NCBI GenBank assembly: GCA_002310115.1 | Contig: DBYI01000106.1 | Location: 1 to 25,072 of the forward strand | Source: Ruminococcus flavefaciens | GTDB lineage: Bacteria > Bacillota > Clostridia > Oscillospirales > Ruminococcaceae | DNA length: 25,072 bases | Direction: 5' to 3' | In this document: one piece after another, positions 14,885 through 22,492 of the stretch | How positions within the stretch are numbered: the stretch's first letter is position 1 | Layout of the letters: each line of letters starts with the position of its first letter | Made by a program: the position numbers and the translations under genes | Notes under the pieces: generated by a model | Seen by the model: the letters and a program-made list of their open reading frames with translations, nothing else | Told to the model about the DNA's origin: nothing | Database searches by the model: none

Positions 14885-16021
14885 ATCGAAGAAGATAAAA
14901 TCTATTTTTATAAAGGAAATGTTGAAAAGAAAGTATCTGAACAGTTTGTTCAATCGGAATTAGCTCAATATCTACAGATTGATCATTTGAACTTTCTGAT
15001 AGGTGCTGGTTGCTCAAGTCACAGAGAGGCTGATAAAGAACTTGGAATTCCAGGTATGAGAAAACTATACGAGGATTTCTTTATTGAAAATCCAGATTTT
15101 TATATTGCTGGAGTGGAATCAAAGCCTTTATTTGATAATAACCTCGAAAAAATGTTGGAAACTATGGAAGCAATTTCTGTTGCAAATGGAATCAAGAGTA
15201 TTGATGATAAAATTGACATTAAAATTTCCAAAGTACAAAAATTTATTCGAGATAAAATTAAATCTGGAACTTTTGGAGATGAAGTATGGCAGATTTATCG
15301 TGACTTTTATATGAGGACGGTTGGAAAAGGTAGAAAAAATCCAATTAATGTTTTTACAACAAACTATGATTTGTTTAACGAAAGAGCACTTGATTCACTT
15401 TCCTTCCCATACAATAATGGTTTTGTAGGAACGTATAATCGTAGATTTAATCCAGCAAGCTATAAGTATGCATATGTTGAAGACATGAATCTTTCAAAAA
15501 ACGTCTGGGAAAGAGTTCCGAATTTTTATAATCTCTATAAACTACATGGATCTATATCCTGGGTGAAAAAAGATAATCAGATTTGTGAAAGAAATATTGA
15601 TAGTATTGAAGATACTGATACTTTAATGATATACCCAACACCGTTGAAAGATAGAACCACTTTAATGACACCTTATTCTGATTTGTTCAGAGCTTTTGAA
15701 ACAGAACTTCTTAAAACAAATAGTATTCTAATAACATTAGGATATAGTTTTTCTGATGATCATATTAATCGTCTCATTCTTAATGCACTGGCAATTCCAA
15801 CATTTAGATTAGTTGTATTCGGAAAAAGTGATAGTATTCAGAAACTAATTGATATGAATGATAAAAGGATTATCGTTATTTATTCCGATGATAAAATCCA
15901 GTATTTCAAAAACTTTGTATCAAAAGCAATGCCAGACATTCAAGAGAACAATAAAGAAATGGTAAGCTTATCAACTGTTTCCAAAATAATTGAAGCATTT
16001 GAAGGTGATAAAGGTGAATAA
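14885..16021 (+). CDS. SIR2-family NADase (SIR2-HerA system), non-AUG start
   Basis: The SIR2 fold is clear: NAD-binding FLIGAGCSSH (37-46), FTTNYDLFNERAL (TNYD 159-162), KLHGSISW with the catalytic His at 221, and LGYSFSDDHINRLI (GYS 286-288). Such proteins hydrolyse NAD+ on phage infection and, with HerA, assemble a large complex. The domain-like sequence begins at about 14885 (FYKGNVEKK... precedes the GAG motif) and is open there, but no ATG, GTG or TTG exists until TTG 14987, which would remove 34 residues and has no ribosome-binding site. GAGG (14874-14877) stands 7 nt before ATC 14885, or 4 nt before ATT 14882; I chose ATC. The length of 378 aa is normal. It overlaps herA by 8 bp. The DNA is visibly more AT-rich than the helicase gene; there is no terminator in the 89-bp gap upstream. 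Confidence 0.9.
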   Translation: MEEDKIYFYKGNVEKKVSEQFVQSELAQYLQIDHLNFLIGAGCSSHREADKELGIPGMRKLYEDFFIENPDFYIAGVESKPLFDNNLEKMLETMEAISVANGIKSIDDKIDIKISKVQKFIRDKIKSGTFGDEVWQIYRDFYMRTVGKGRKNPINVFTTNYDLFNERALDSLSFPYNNGFVGTYNRRFNPASYKYAYVEDMNLSKNVWERVPNFYNLYKLHGSISWVKKDNQICERNIDSIEDTDTLMIYPTPLKDRTTLMTPYSDLFRAFETELLKTNSILITLGYSFSDDHINRLILNALAIPTFRLVVFGKSDSIQKLIDMNDKRIIVIYSDDKIQYFKNFVSKAMPDIQENNKEMVSLSTVSKIIEAFEGDKGE

Positions 16022-17861
16022 CAGGATAATTGGAAAAATCACATCAATCGGACTCCACGGTATAATAGCTGATGTTTATGATGGTTTGGGAAATTATATT
16101 AACACGCTTGATGGTGTTCGTTTTATAGGTGAGGTCGGTTCCTATGTCTCAATTTATGAAGTTGGACGAATAATTATAGCAGAAGTTATTGGCGTTGATG
16201 AAAAAACTCTTATCAGTGCATCTAATGATATGCATAAGCCTAATAGTCGCAGACAGATATATTTAAATCTTGTAGGAGAAATTGTAAACGATAATTTTAT
16301 ATTTGGCGTTTCAAAATTACCACTAATCTTTTCTGAAATACATATAATTTCAGAAAAAGAGCTTTCTCATATGCTTGAAGTAGAAAAAGATGAAGTGCTT
16401 ACAGATAACGCACAAAACACCCGAGCTGTTTTGCTTCCAATTGGAAAATCCGCATTCTTTCCGGATTATGATGTAAAGATTAACATTGATAAGTTCTTTG
16501 GATTTCATTTTGCAGTATTCGGAAATACAGGAGCCGGAAAATCTAATACATTGGCTCGAATAGTGCAAAAGATTTTTGAAAAGGTTAATTACTCTGCTAA
16601 AGGAGCAAAATTTGTTATAATAGATTCTAATGGAGAGTATAGCACTGCTTTTTCACAAATTAATAAGAATAATAGCGATATCAATTACTCGTTAAAAATT
16701 GCGGATGATGGAAAATCAAACAAGCTTGAAATACCTGTTTGGGCATTAAGTGCAGATGACTGGGCTGTTTTGTTACACGCATCCGAAAAAACGCAAATCC
16801 CTGTATTGAAAAGAGCAATAGATATAGCAAAAATATTTTATAGTGATTCAACTGAAAATGAAACTGTTAAAGATCACATCCTCTCTTCCACTTTGTTAGG
16901 CATAATCAATAGTTCAGATTCTTCGCCATCAAAAGTTGATAAGCTAAAAGCTATTCTTACAAGATTTGGAACTACGAATGTTTCAATGGACAGTCAAACA
17001 TCAAAAGGTAATCTGGGTGAAATAATCAAAATCTCTTATGGAGCAATGAATGATGAGAGAGCTGCCATTACATATTTAACACAATTTGTTAGGCCGGATT
17101 TGATTACTAATAGTTTGTCTGGTAAGTTTGTCCCATATGATTTAGAGCAGTTTATACTTGCAGTCGATTTTGCTACGCTATATGAAGGAAGTATAAGCTC
17201 TCAAAGGATACAAGAATATACAGCAACTTTGTCAACACGATTACAAACAATAAGAGATGGAATACAAGGGAAACTTTTAACTAAGACTTCTTTTTCCACT
17301 GTTGATGAGTATATCAATGATTTGTTAGGTCAAAACCAAATAGTTGATGTAGATATTAGCACACTTGATGATGCTTCAGCAGAAGTTGTAACTAAGGTAT
17401 TAGCAAAACTCATTTTAGATTATCTAAAACGGCAAGAAAAGAAAGCCAATATGCCAGTAAACTTTATTATTGAAGAAGCGCATCGCTTTGTCAAAAATGA
17501 AAGTAATTATGGTGCAGTAGGATATAATGTCTTTGAAAGAATAGCTAAAGAAGGAAGAAAATTTGGTATGCTATTAGGAATATCTTCTCAACGGCCTAGT
17601 GAGCTATCAAAAACCGTTGTTTCACAATGTAGTAATTTTATTATACATAGGGTTCAAAACCCAGATGACCTTCAGTATATATCAAGAATGGTACCCTATA
17701 TAAATCAGAATTCAATTGATAGATTGACATATCTTCAGACCGGCAATGCTCTTGTTTTTGGAAGTGCAATAAACCTCCCTACCCTTACAATATTTGAACA
17801 GGCTAATCCAAAGACAGATAGTGAAAATGCCAAAATATCAGAGAAATGGTACGTGGAATAA
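16014..17861 (+). CDS. herA: HerA-family hexameric ATPase/translocase
   Basis: GTG at 16014 follows AAGG at about 8 nt and overlaps the SIR2 stop by 8 bp; an ATG at 15990 is possible but is not at the domain boundary. The 615-aa product starts with a HAS-barrel (residues 1-80, RIIGKITSIGLHGIIADVYD), then the HerA/FtsK-type ATPase: Walker A GNTGAGKS (170-177), Walker B NFIIEEAHRF with E487/E488, and ISSQRPSELSKTVVSQCSNF (from about 523) with the conserved QRPSEL sensor/arginine-finger region. In SIR2-HerA defence the HerA hexamer organises SIR2 and activates nuclease/NADase activity. Length matches the family (about 570-620 aa). The pair order SIR2 then HerA is the standard one. Confidence 0.93.
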   Translation: MNNRIIGKITSIGLHGIIADVYDGLGNYINTLDGVRFIGEVGSYVSIYEVGRIIIAEVIGVDEKTLISASNDMHKPNSRRQIYLNLVGEIVNDNFIFGVSKLPLIFSEIHIISEKELSHMLEVEKDEVLTDNAQNTRAVLLPIGKSAFFPDYDVKINIDKFFGFHFAVFGNTGAGKSNTLARIVQKIFEKVNYSAKGAKFVIIDSNGEYSTAFSQINKNNSDINYSLKIADDGKSNKLEIPVWALSADDWAVLLHASEKTQIPVLKRAIDIAKIFYSDSTENETVKDHILSSTLLGIINSSDSSPSKVDKLKAILTRFGTTNVSMDSQTSKGNLGEIIKISYGAMNDERAAITYLTQFVRPDLITNSLSGKFVPYDLEQFILAVDFATLYEGSISSQRIQEYTATLSTRLQTIRDGIQGKLLTKTSFSTVDEYINDLLGQNQIVDVDISTLDDASAEVVTKVLAKLILDYLKRQEKKANMPVNFIIEEAHRFVKNESNYGAVGYNVFERIAKEGRKFGMLLGISSQRPSELSKTVVSQCSNFIIHRVQNPDDLQYISRMVPYINQNSIDRLTYLQTGNALVFGSAINLPTLTIFEQANPKTDSENAKISEKWYVE

Positions 17862-18008
17862 GGTTTGTCTTTAGATATATAGATTGTACTATACGTATGC
17901 ATAAAACAAGTCGTGCTCCAAAAGATATTGAAAATAGGTTCTGTAGAAAGTAGCTAAGAAGTGGCTTGCATTAAGGAATTACAAGTAGTTCGCTAATGAA
18001 GTCGTGAA

Positions 18009-18128
18009 GAGATAACTTCTGCTCCTAATCAAGTGCCTGTATCACAGAGACAAAAGCAGCTCGCAGTGGACGACGTTGAAGTTGTGAACGAGCCTGTTGT
18101 AATGACCGACAATATCATACTTAAGTAA
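18009..18128 (+). pseudogene. Possible C-terminal gene remnant in the 299-bp gap
   Basis: The gap 17862-18160 between HerA and the UvrD-like helicase has no intact gene. It contains an open tail of about 39 codons ending VVMTDNIILK before TAA, with protein-like composition (KQLAVDDVEVVNEPVVMTDN) but no start or ribosome-binding site. It may be the end of a gene removed when neighbouring modules were exchanged. I see no clear promoter or terminator in the gap. Confidence 0.3.
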
Positions 18129-18160
18129 TATCAATGGCACTAAGATAGGTTGTGATAAAA

Positions 18161-20617
18161 ATGTGGATATTTGACTCAATCAAAGAAAAGAAACGACTTA
18201 GAAACGAGCACTGCAATGAACTGATCAACAGAACCGATAAATCTATAACAGCTCATACAGAGATGTTTTCAGATAAAAAGTGCTTTGTGTCAGCTGACGT
18301 TGCAGAGAATTGGAAAAAACGAAACAACAACCTATTGATTGAATTAAACTCGAAAGATATAAAACAACTTAAAAAAGCTGAAAACTATAGCCCGCTTAGT
18401 TACAGAATATCACATTTATCCTATCTGCTTGATAATCTTGAAAACATACGGAATAAGCATAATGAACTGGTTGCCGATGAAAAAGCATCGGAAGTATATT
18501 CTGTTATTGGCAAAGTTGAGGGTAAAGAACTAGATAGGCAGCAACTTGTTGCAATATCCAAGGATGTTCATACTCATCTTGTGCTTGCAGGAGCGGGAAC
18601 AGGAAAGACAACTACTATAGTCGGACTTGTAAAGTACTTGCTTGGAATCAATAAGTATTCTCCTGATGAAATATTGGTCTTATCCTTCACAAATGCGTCA
18701 GCCTCGGAAATGAAAGAGAGACTTGATAAAGAAACAGGCGTTACGATAGAAGCTTCAACATTCCATAAGCTCGGAATGAATATCATTTCCGACGTTAATG
18801 ATATAAAGCCGAAGATATCGCAATTAAATCAACATCAGTTCATAAAGCAGCAGCTTGAAGCACTTATGCAGGACAGAGACTATCTGCGAGTCCTGAACGC
18901 TTACCTTATTCGTCGGCAATTTATGATACGGTCTGAATTCGATTTCAAGACGCTTCAGGAGTATCAGGAGCATCTGAAAAAGAATCCTCCTGTAACATTA
19001 AAACACGAAGTTGTGAAGAGCTACGGAGAAATGGAAATTGCAAATTCCCTGTATCTCAACGGCGTGGAATACATATATGAGCAGCCTTACAAAATTGATA
19101 CAAGAACTAAAGAATTCGGACAGTATAAGCCTGACTTTTATCTTCCAAAGTATGATATATACATAGAGTACTTCGGAATCGATAAAAACGGTAATCCTCC
19201 CGCATATTTTCAGAACGACTATATTGCTTCGATGAAATGGAAAAGGGAGCTTCATAAAGCGAATAATACTACAATGATAGAGGCGTATGCATACGAGAAC
19301 TTTGAAGGCGTACTGACATCGGCTCTTGAAACAAAACTTCGTGAGAAAGGCGTTTCGTTTGCACCTGTTTCTCAGGAAGAGATATGGAAGAAGGTATCGG
19401 AAGACGACGCAAATGTTATCGACGGACTTGTTCAGCTGATCGAAACTGTGATAAATCTCATGAAGAGCAACCGATACGATATCGCAGAGATGAAGCGAAG
19501 AAATGCAGCAGCTTACAATCTTGTGGACGTTGCATATCTTCTTGATGTTATATCCCCGATATGGGCCAGATACAACGATTATCTAAAGGAAAATGACGAG
19601 ATCGATTTTAATGATATGATCAATTTAGCGACCGATTATGTGCTTGACGGCAGATATAAGAATAAATACAAAATGGTCATTGTTGATGAATATCAGGATA
19701 TTTCCAGAGCACGGTATGAACTACTTAAAGCTATGCGTGATTCATATGATTATGACCTGTTCTGCGTAGGAGACGACTGGCAGAGCATTTATCGTTTTGC
19801 AGGCAGCGATATAGGCTATATCCAGAACTTCTCAAAGTACTGGGGAGCTTCTGAGATAAGCAGGATCGAAACTACATATCGTTTTCCTCAACGGCTCATT
19901 GATATCACAAGCGGATTCATAATGCGGAATCCCATGCAGCTCAGCAAGAACATTCGCGGTATCTCATCTGCCGAGAAATATGTATTGGGCGAAGTTCAAG
20001 GCTATACCGATAAATACGCCGTACAGTTCATGCTTAATAAAATGGACGAGCTGCCTTACGGAAGCACTGTATTTCTGATAGGAAGATATTCCTTTGATAA
20101 TAAAATGCTTGAGGACAATCCCGAGTTAAGCTACAAATACGATAATCGCAACAGCTTAACGAAAGTGAGATACTCCAAGAGAGAAGATCTGGACATCAGT
20201 TATATTACAGCGCATAAATCAAAAGGACTGCAAGCTGACTATGTTTTTATTTTGAATAATAAAAACGGAAGAATGGGTTTCCCGAGCAAAATACAGGATT
20301 CTCCTGTTCTTGATCTGCTGCTTGAAAACAGCGATCCATTCCCTGATGCAGAGGAGCGCCGGCTTTTCTATGTTGCTATGACAAGATCTAAAAAGAAAGT
20401 GATTCTTGTTACGCTCAAGGATAAAGAATCTGACTTCTTGAGAGAGCTCCATGATAAGTATGTAGATGAAATGAATCAAGAAGCGTATATCTGTCCTTTG
20501 TGCGGCGGAAAGCTAAAACATAAAACCGGTAAATTCGGCGAATTTTTTGGATGCGAGAACTATAAGACAACCGGATGCCGATATACCAGGAACATCCGAA
20601 AAAAGAGCGTAAATTAG
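18161..20617 (+). CDS. Helicase-IV-like UvrD-family helicase with nuclease-like insertion and topoisomerase zinc finger
   Basis: An 818-aa superfamily 1A helicase. Motifs: Q motif LDRQQLVAI, Walker A GAGTGKT (144-150), SFTNASASEMKERL, Walker B DEYQD (509-513), VGDDWQSIYRF, TTYRFPQRLI, TAHKSKGLQADYVF, and RRLFYVAMTRSKKKV. Between motif Ia and Walker B is a long insertion with YKPDFYLPKYDIYIEYFGID (about 322-341; D325 and E336), the arrangement found in E. coli helicase IV and in Vsr/DUF559-type nuclease folds. The C-terminus has a C4 zinc finger like that of topoisomerase I (CPLCGG at 778-783, then two more Cys in FGCENYKTTGC). It probably unwinds DNA 3' to 5'. ATG 18161 is preferred to GTG 18152 because AGG lies at usable spacing only for the ATG. 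Codon use is less AT-rich than the preceding SIR2-HerA genes. Confidence 0.9.
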   Translation: MWIFDSIKEKKRLRNEHCNELINRTDKSITAHTEMFSDKKCFVSADVAENWKKRNNNLLIELNSKDIKQLKKAENYSPLSYRISHLSYLLDNLENIRNKHNELVADEKASEVYSVIGKVEGKELDRQQLVAISKDVHTHLVLAGAGTGKTTTIVGLVKYLLGINKYSPDEILVLSFTNASASEMKERLDKETGVTIEASTFHKLGMNIISDVNDIKPKISQLNQHQFIKQQLEALMQDRDYLRVLNAYLIRRQFMIRSEFDFKTLQEYQEHLKKNPPVTLKHEVVKSYGEMEIANSLYLNGVEYIYEQPYKIDTRTKEFGQYKPDFYLPKYDIYIEYFGIDKNGNPPAYFQNDYIASMKWKRELHKANNTTMIEAYAYENFEGVLTSALETKLREKGVSFAPVSQEEIWKKVSEDDANVIDGLVQLIETVINLMKSNRYDIAEMKRRNAAAYNLVDVAYLLDVISPIWARYNDYLKENDEIDFNDMINLATDYVLDGRYKNKYKMVIVDEYQDISRARYELLKAMRDSYDYDLFCVGDDWQSIYRFAGSDIGYIQNFSKYWGASEISRIETTYRFPQRLIDITSGFIMRNPMQLSKNIRGISSAEKYVLGEVQGYTDKYAVQFMLNKMDELPYGSTVFLIGRYSFDNKMLEDNPELSYKYDNRNSLTKVRYSKREDLDISYITAHKSKGLQADYVFILNNKNGRMGFPSKIQDSPVLDLLLENSDPFPDAEERRLFYVAMTRSKKKVILVTLKDKESDFLRELHDKYVDEMNQEAYICPLCGGKLKHKTGKFGEFFGCENYKTTGCRYTRNIRKKSVN

Positions 20618-20642
20618 TTAGAATATGAAGGAAGGCGCAGCA

Positions 20643-21179
20643 ATGAACAACATAGTAATTCTTGTTGGAAGTGTTAGAAAAAACGGCAATACAGTTCATC
20701 TGGCTCAGAGCTTTGCGGAAGACGCAGCGATTCACAATGATGTGGAGATAGTGTCAGTTGCCGACTACAACGTGAATCCCTGCATAGTCTGCAACAGTTG
20801 TTTCATTCGTGAAGGCAACCAATGTTTTCAGAATGACGATATGGTGAGGATATATGAAAAGTTTCGGAATGCGGACATTGTTGTTGTCGCTTCGCCTGTA
20901 TATTTCTACGGTATCAGCGCACAGCTGAAAGCAATCGTGGACAGGCTCCACACTCCCATGCGAAACACGTTCCGCATAAAGAAGCTCGGACTTCTTCTTG
21001 TCGGAGCGGCAGAGCTTCCAAATCTGTTTGAGCCCATAGTCATACAGTACCAAATGGTGCTGGACTTCTTCAAGCTCGAAAGTATCGGCACGGTGCTGGT
21101 GCGCGGAGTCAAGGAAATAGGCGACATCGAAGGCAGTCCTGCGCTGAAAGAAGCGTATGAACTCGGAACTTCAATATAG
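20643..21179 (+). CDS. Iron-sulfur-flavoprotein-like NAD(P)H reductase
   Basis: ATG 20643 has AAGGAAGG (20628-20635) 7 nt upstream. The 178-aa protein is a flavodoxin-fold FMN reductase: phosphate-binding GSVRKNGNT (9-17), a compact cysteine motif C47-x2-C50-x2-C53-x7-C61 as in iron-sulfur flavoproteins, and SPVYFYGISAQLKAIVDR (about 84-101), the FMN ring-contact loop of this family. Likely a cytoplasmic flavin-dependent redox enzyme that may carry a 4Fe-4S cluster. It begins 25 bp after the helicase stop in the same direction, starting a run of metabolic genes (GNAT, esterase, 57-aa protein, fusion) that end at the terminator at 23956. Confidence 0.88.
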   Translation: MNNIVILVGSVRKNGNTVHLAQSFAEDAAIHNDVEIVSVADYNVNPCIVCNSCFIREGNQCFQNDDMVRIYEKFRNADIVVVASPVYFYGISAQLKAIVDRLHTPMRNTFRIKKLGLLLVGAAELPNLFEPIVIQYQMVLDFFKLESIGTVLVRGVKEIGDIEGSPALKEAYELGTSI

Positions 21180-21191
21180 GAGAATTTGTAT

Positions 21192-21650
21192 GTGTATAAT
21201 AAAAAAGCTGAACGTGTTGACCTGCAAGAGATATTGCAGCTTCAATACCTTTCTTATTAAAGCGAAGCAGCTCTGTTCGGCAGCAGAGACATTCCTCCGC
21301 TGAAGCAGACTCTTGATGAAGTTATCGAGGAGTTTAACAGCGGCGTAATACTGAAAATGGTTGATGAAAACGGTGTAATTATCGGCTCTGTCTGCACAAA
21401 AGAAATCGACGGTAGAGTTTATATCGGCAAGCTTATGGTACACCCTGACCACCGACATAAAGGCTATGGTTCAATGCTTCTGTCTGAGATCGAGGGATTC
21501 TTTCCTGATAAGCGCTATGAACTTTTCACAAGTACAAGAAGCCTTGATAATATACGCCTGTATCAGAAACTCGGCTATGCGATATTCGCTCGAAAAGTTA
21601 TAAATGACGAACTTGAATTTGTGTACATGGAGAAAAATGGAAAAGATTAA
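21192..21650 (+). pseudogene. GNAT acetyltransferase gene broken by one stop codon
   Basis: From GTG 21192 (GGAG 10 nt upstream; TTG 21186 is an alternative) the frame encodes a GNAT N-terminus, VYNKKAERVDLQEILQLQYL, then meets TAA at 21258-21260 (codon 23), after which the same frame continues without interruption as SEAALFGSRDIPPLKQTLDE through the acetyl-CoA motif VHPDHRHKGYGSML to TAA at 21648. Related proteins usually read Q or another residue at the stop, so a CAA or CAG to TAA change is likely. A restart at ATG 21357 would give 97 aa lacking the first strands. A sequencing error is possible. It overlaps the next gene's start by 14 bp. Confidence 0.8.
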
Positions 21651-22314
21651 TATTAACGGCAGAACCTGCCATATTATAATAAACGGTGCTGACCTGCCCA
21701 CGATATACTGGGGCGAGATGAAAAACAGCTCCGGGACTATTGAAAAAGTCCTTGCGCTGTGCGAGGATGTAAAGTGTAACTATGTCGTTTACGAGGTTGA
21801 GGAATGGAACACCGACTTCTCGCCGTGGAAGTTCACGCTGAATAAGAAAAGGTCTTTTGCAGGCGGCGGACGCTCAACGCTGGGCTGGCTTGTGAACGAG
21901 TGTGTTCCGTACTGTGAAAAAGAGTACGGCCTTACAGGTAAGAGTATCCTTTGCGGATACTCTCTCGCAGGACTTTTCAGCCTGTGGGCGTTCTACGAAA
22001 GTCAGGTGTTCAGCGGAGTTATTAGTTGTTCTGGCTCGCTGTGGTTCGGGGAATGGATTCTGTATGCTGAGAGCCATACCGCACCGCAAAACAGCTCCGT
22101 TTATCTCAGTCTCGGTGACCGCGAAGAAAAGGCTCGCGACCGCATTATGGCGACTGTCAGAGACTGCACTCGCAGGCAGTATGAGCTTGTGTGCGGCGAC
22201 AAAAGCGTATTCCGTCATATCCTTGAATGGAACGACGGTGGACATTTCAATGAGCCTGAGAAGCGTATTGCTAAGGGAATAAAGTGGATGAACAGGAATA
22301 TTGGAGGCACTTGA
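21637..22314 (+). CDS. Alpha/beta-hydrolase, putative esterase (225 aa)
   Basis: ATG 21637 lies inside the end of the acetyltransferase frame, with GGAG at 21629-21632. The 225-aa product has the nucleophile elbow GYSLAG (S109) followed by LFSLWAFYESQVFSGVISCSG, the pattern of the esterase D/enterochelin-esterase-like family, and a C-terminal DGGHFNEPEKR with the candidate catalytic His203. No signal peptide is present, so it should act in the cytoplasm on a small ester or peptide substrate that cannot be named from the sequence. Length is short but complete for the family. Confidence 0.88.
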   Translation: MEKININGRTCHIIINGADLPTIYWGEMKNSSGTIEKVLALCEDVKCNYVVYEVEEWNTDFSPWKFTLNKKRSFAGGGRSTLGWLVNECVPYCEKEYGLTGKSILCGYSLAGLFSLWAFYESQVFSGVISCSGSLWFGEWILYAESHTAPQNSSVYLSLGDREEKARDRIMATVRDCTRRQYELVCGDKSVFRHILEWNDGGHFNEPEKRIAKGIKWMNRNIGGT

Positions 22315-22488
22315 ATGACAATTAATGAACCTACACCAAACGGCGGAGACTACTCAGAATTGTTGTATTTCGACAAAGACGGAAAAGTTATTGAAACTGA
22401 GGAGAATGCTGTCAGAGGAGTTATCCGTGAATGTAAATCTGACGGCACTCTTGTGTGTGAAACGTGGATAATTCCCAAAGAGAGGTGA
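22315..22488 (+). CDS. Small conserved-type hypothetical protein (57 aa)
   Basis: ATG 22315 starts the base after the esterase stop codon ends, with GGAGG (22303-22307) 7 nt upstream. The 57-aa product begins MTINEPTPNGGDYSELLYFD and contains RGVIRECKSDGTLVCETW; small acidic proteins with the same PTPNGG...YFD and RECK-DGT pattern are familiar from Ruminococcus-like genomes (from memory; function unknown). It sits in the gene run between the esterase and the fusion protein. Confidence 0.8.
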   Translation: MTINEPTPNGGDYSELLYFDKDGKVIETEENAVRGVIRECKSDGTLVCETWIIPKER

Positions 22489-22492
22489 GAAT

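Noticed and set aside
4024..20617. The tRNA-Thr scar as the left end of the defence island.
   Set aside because: A 3' tRNA fragment followed by the tRNA's own terminator marks the right end of an element on its left; an element to the right would leave an intact tRNA here.
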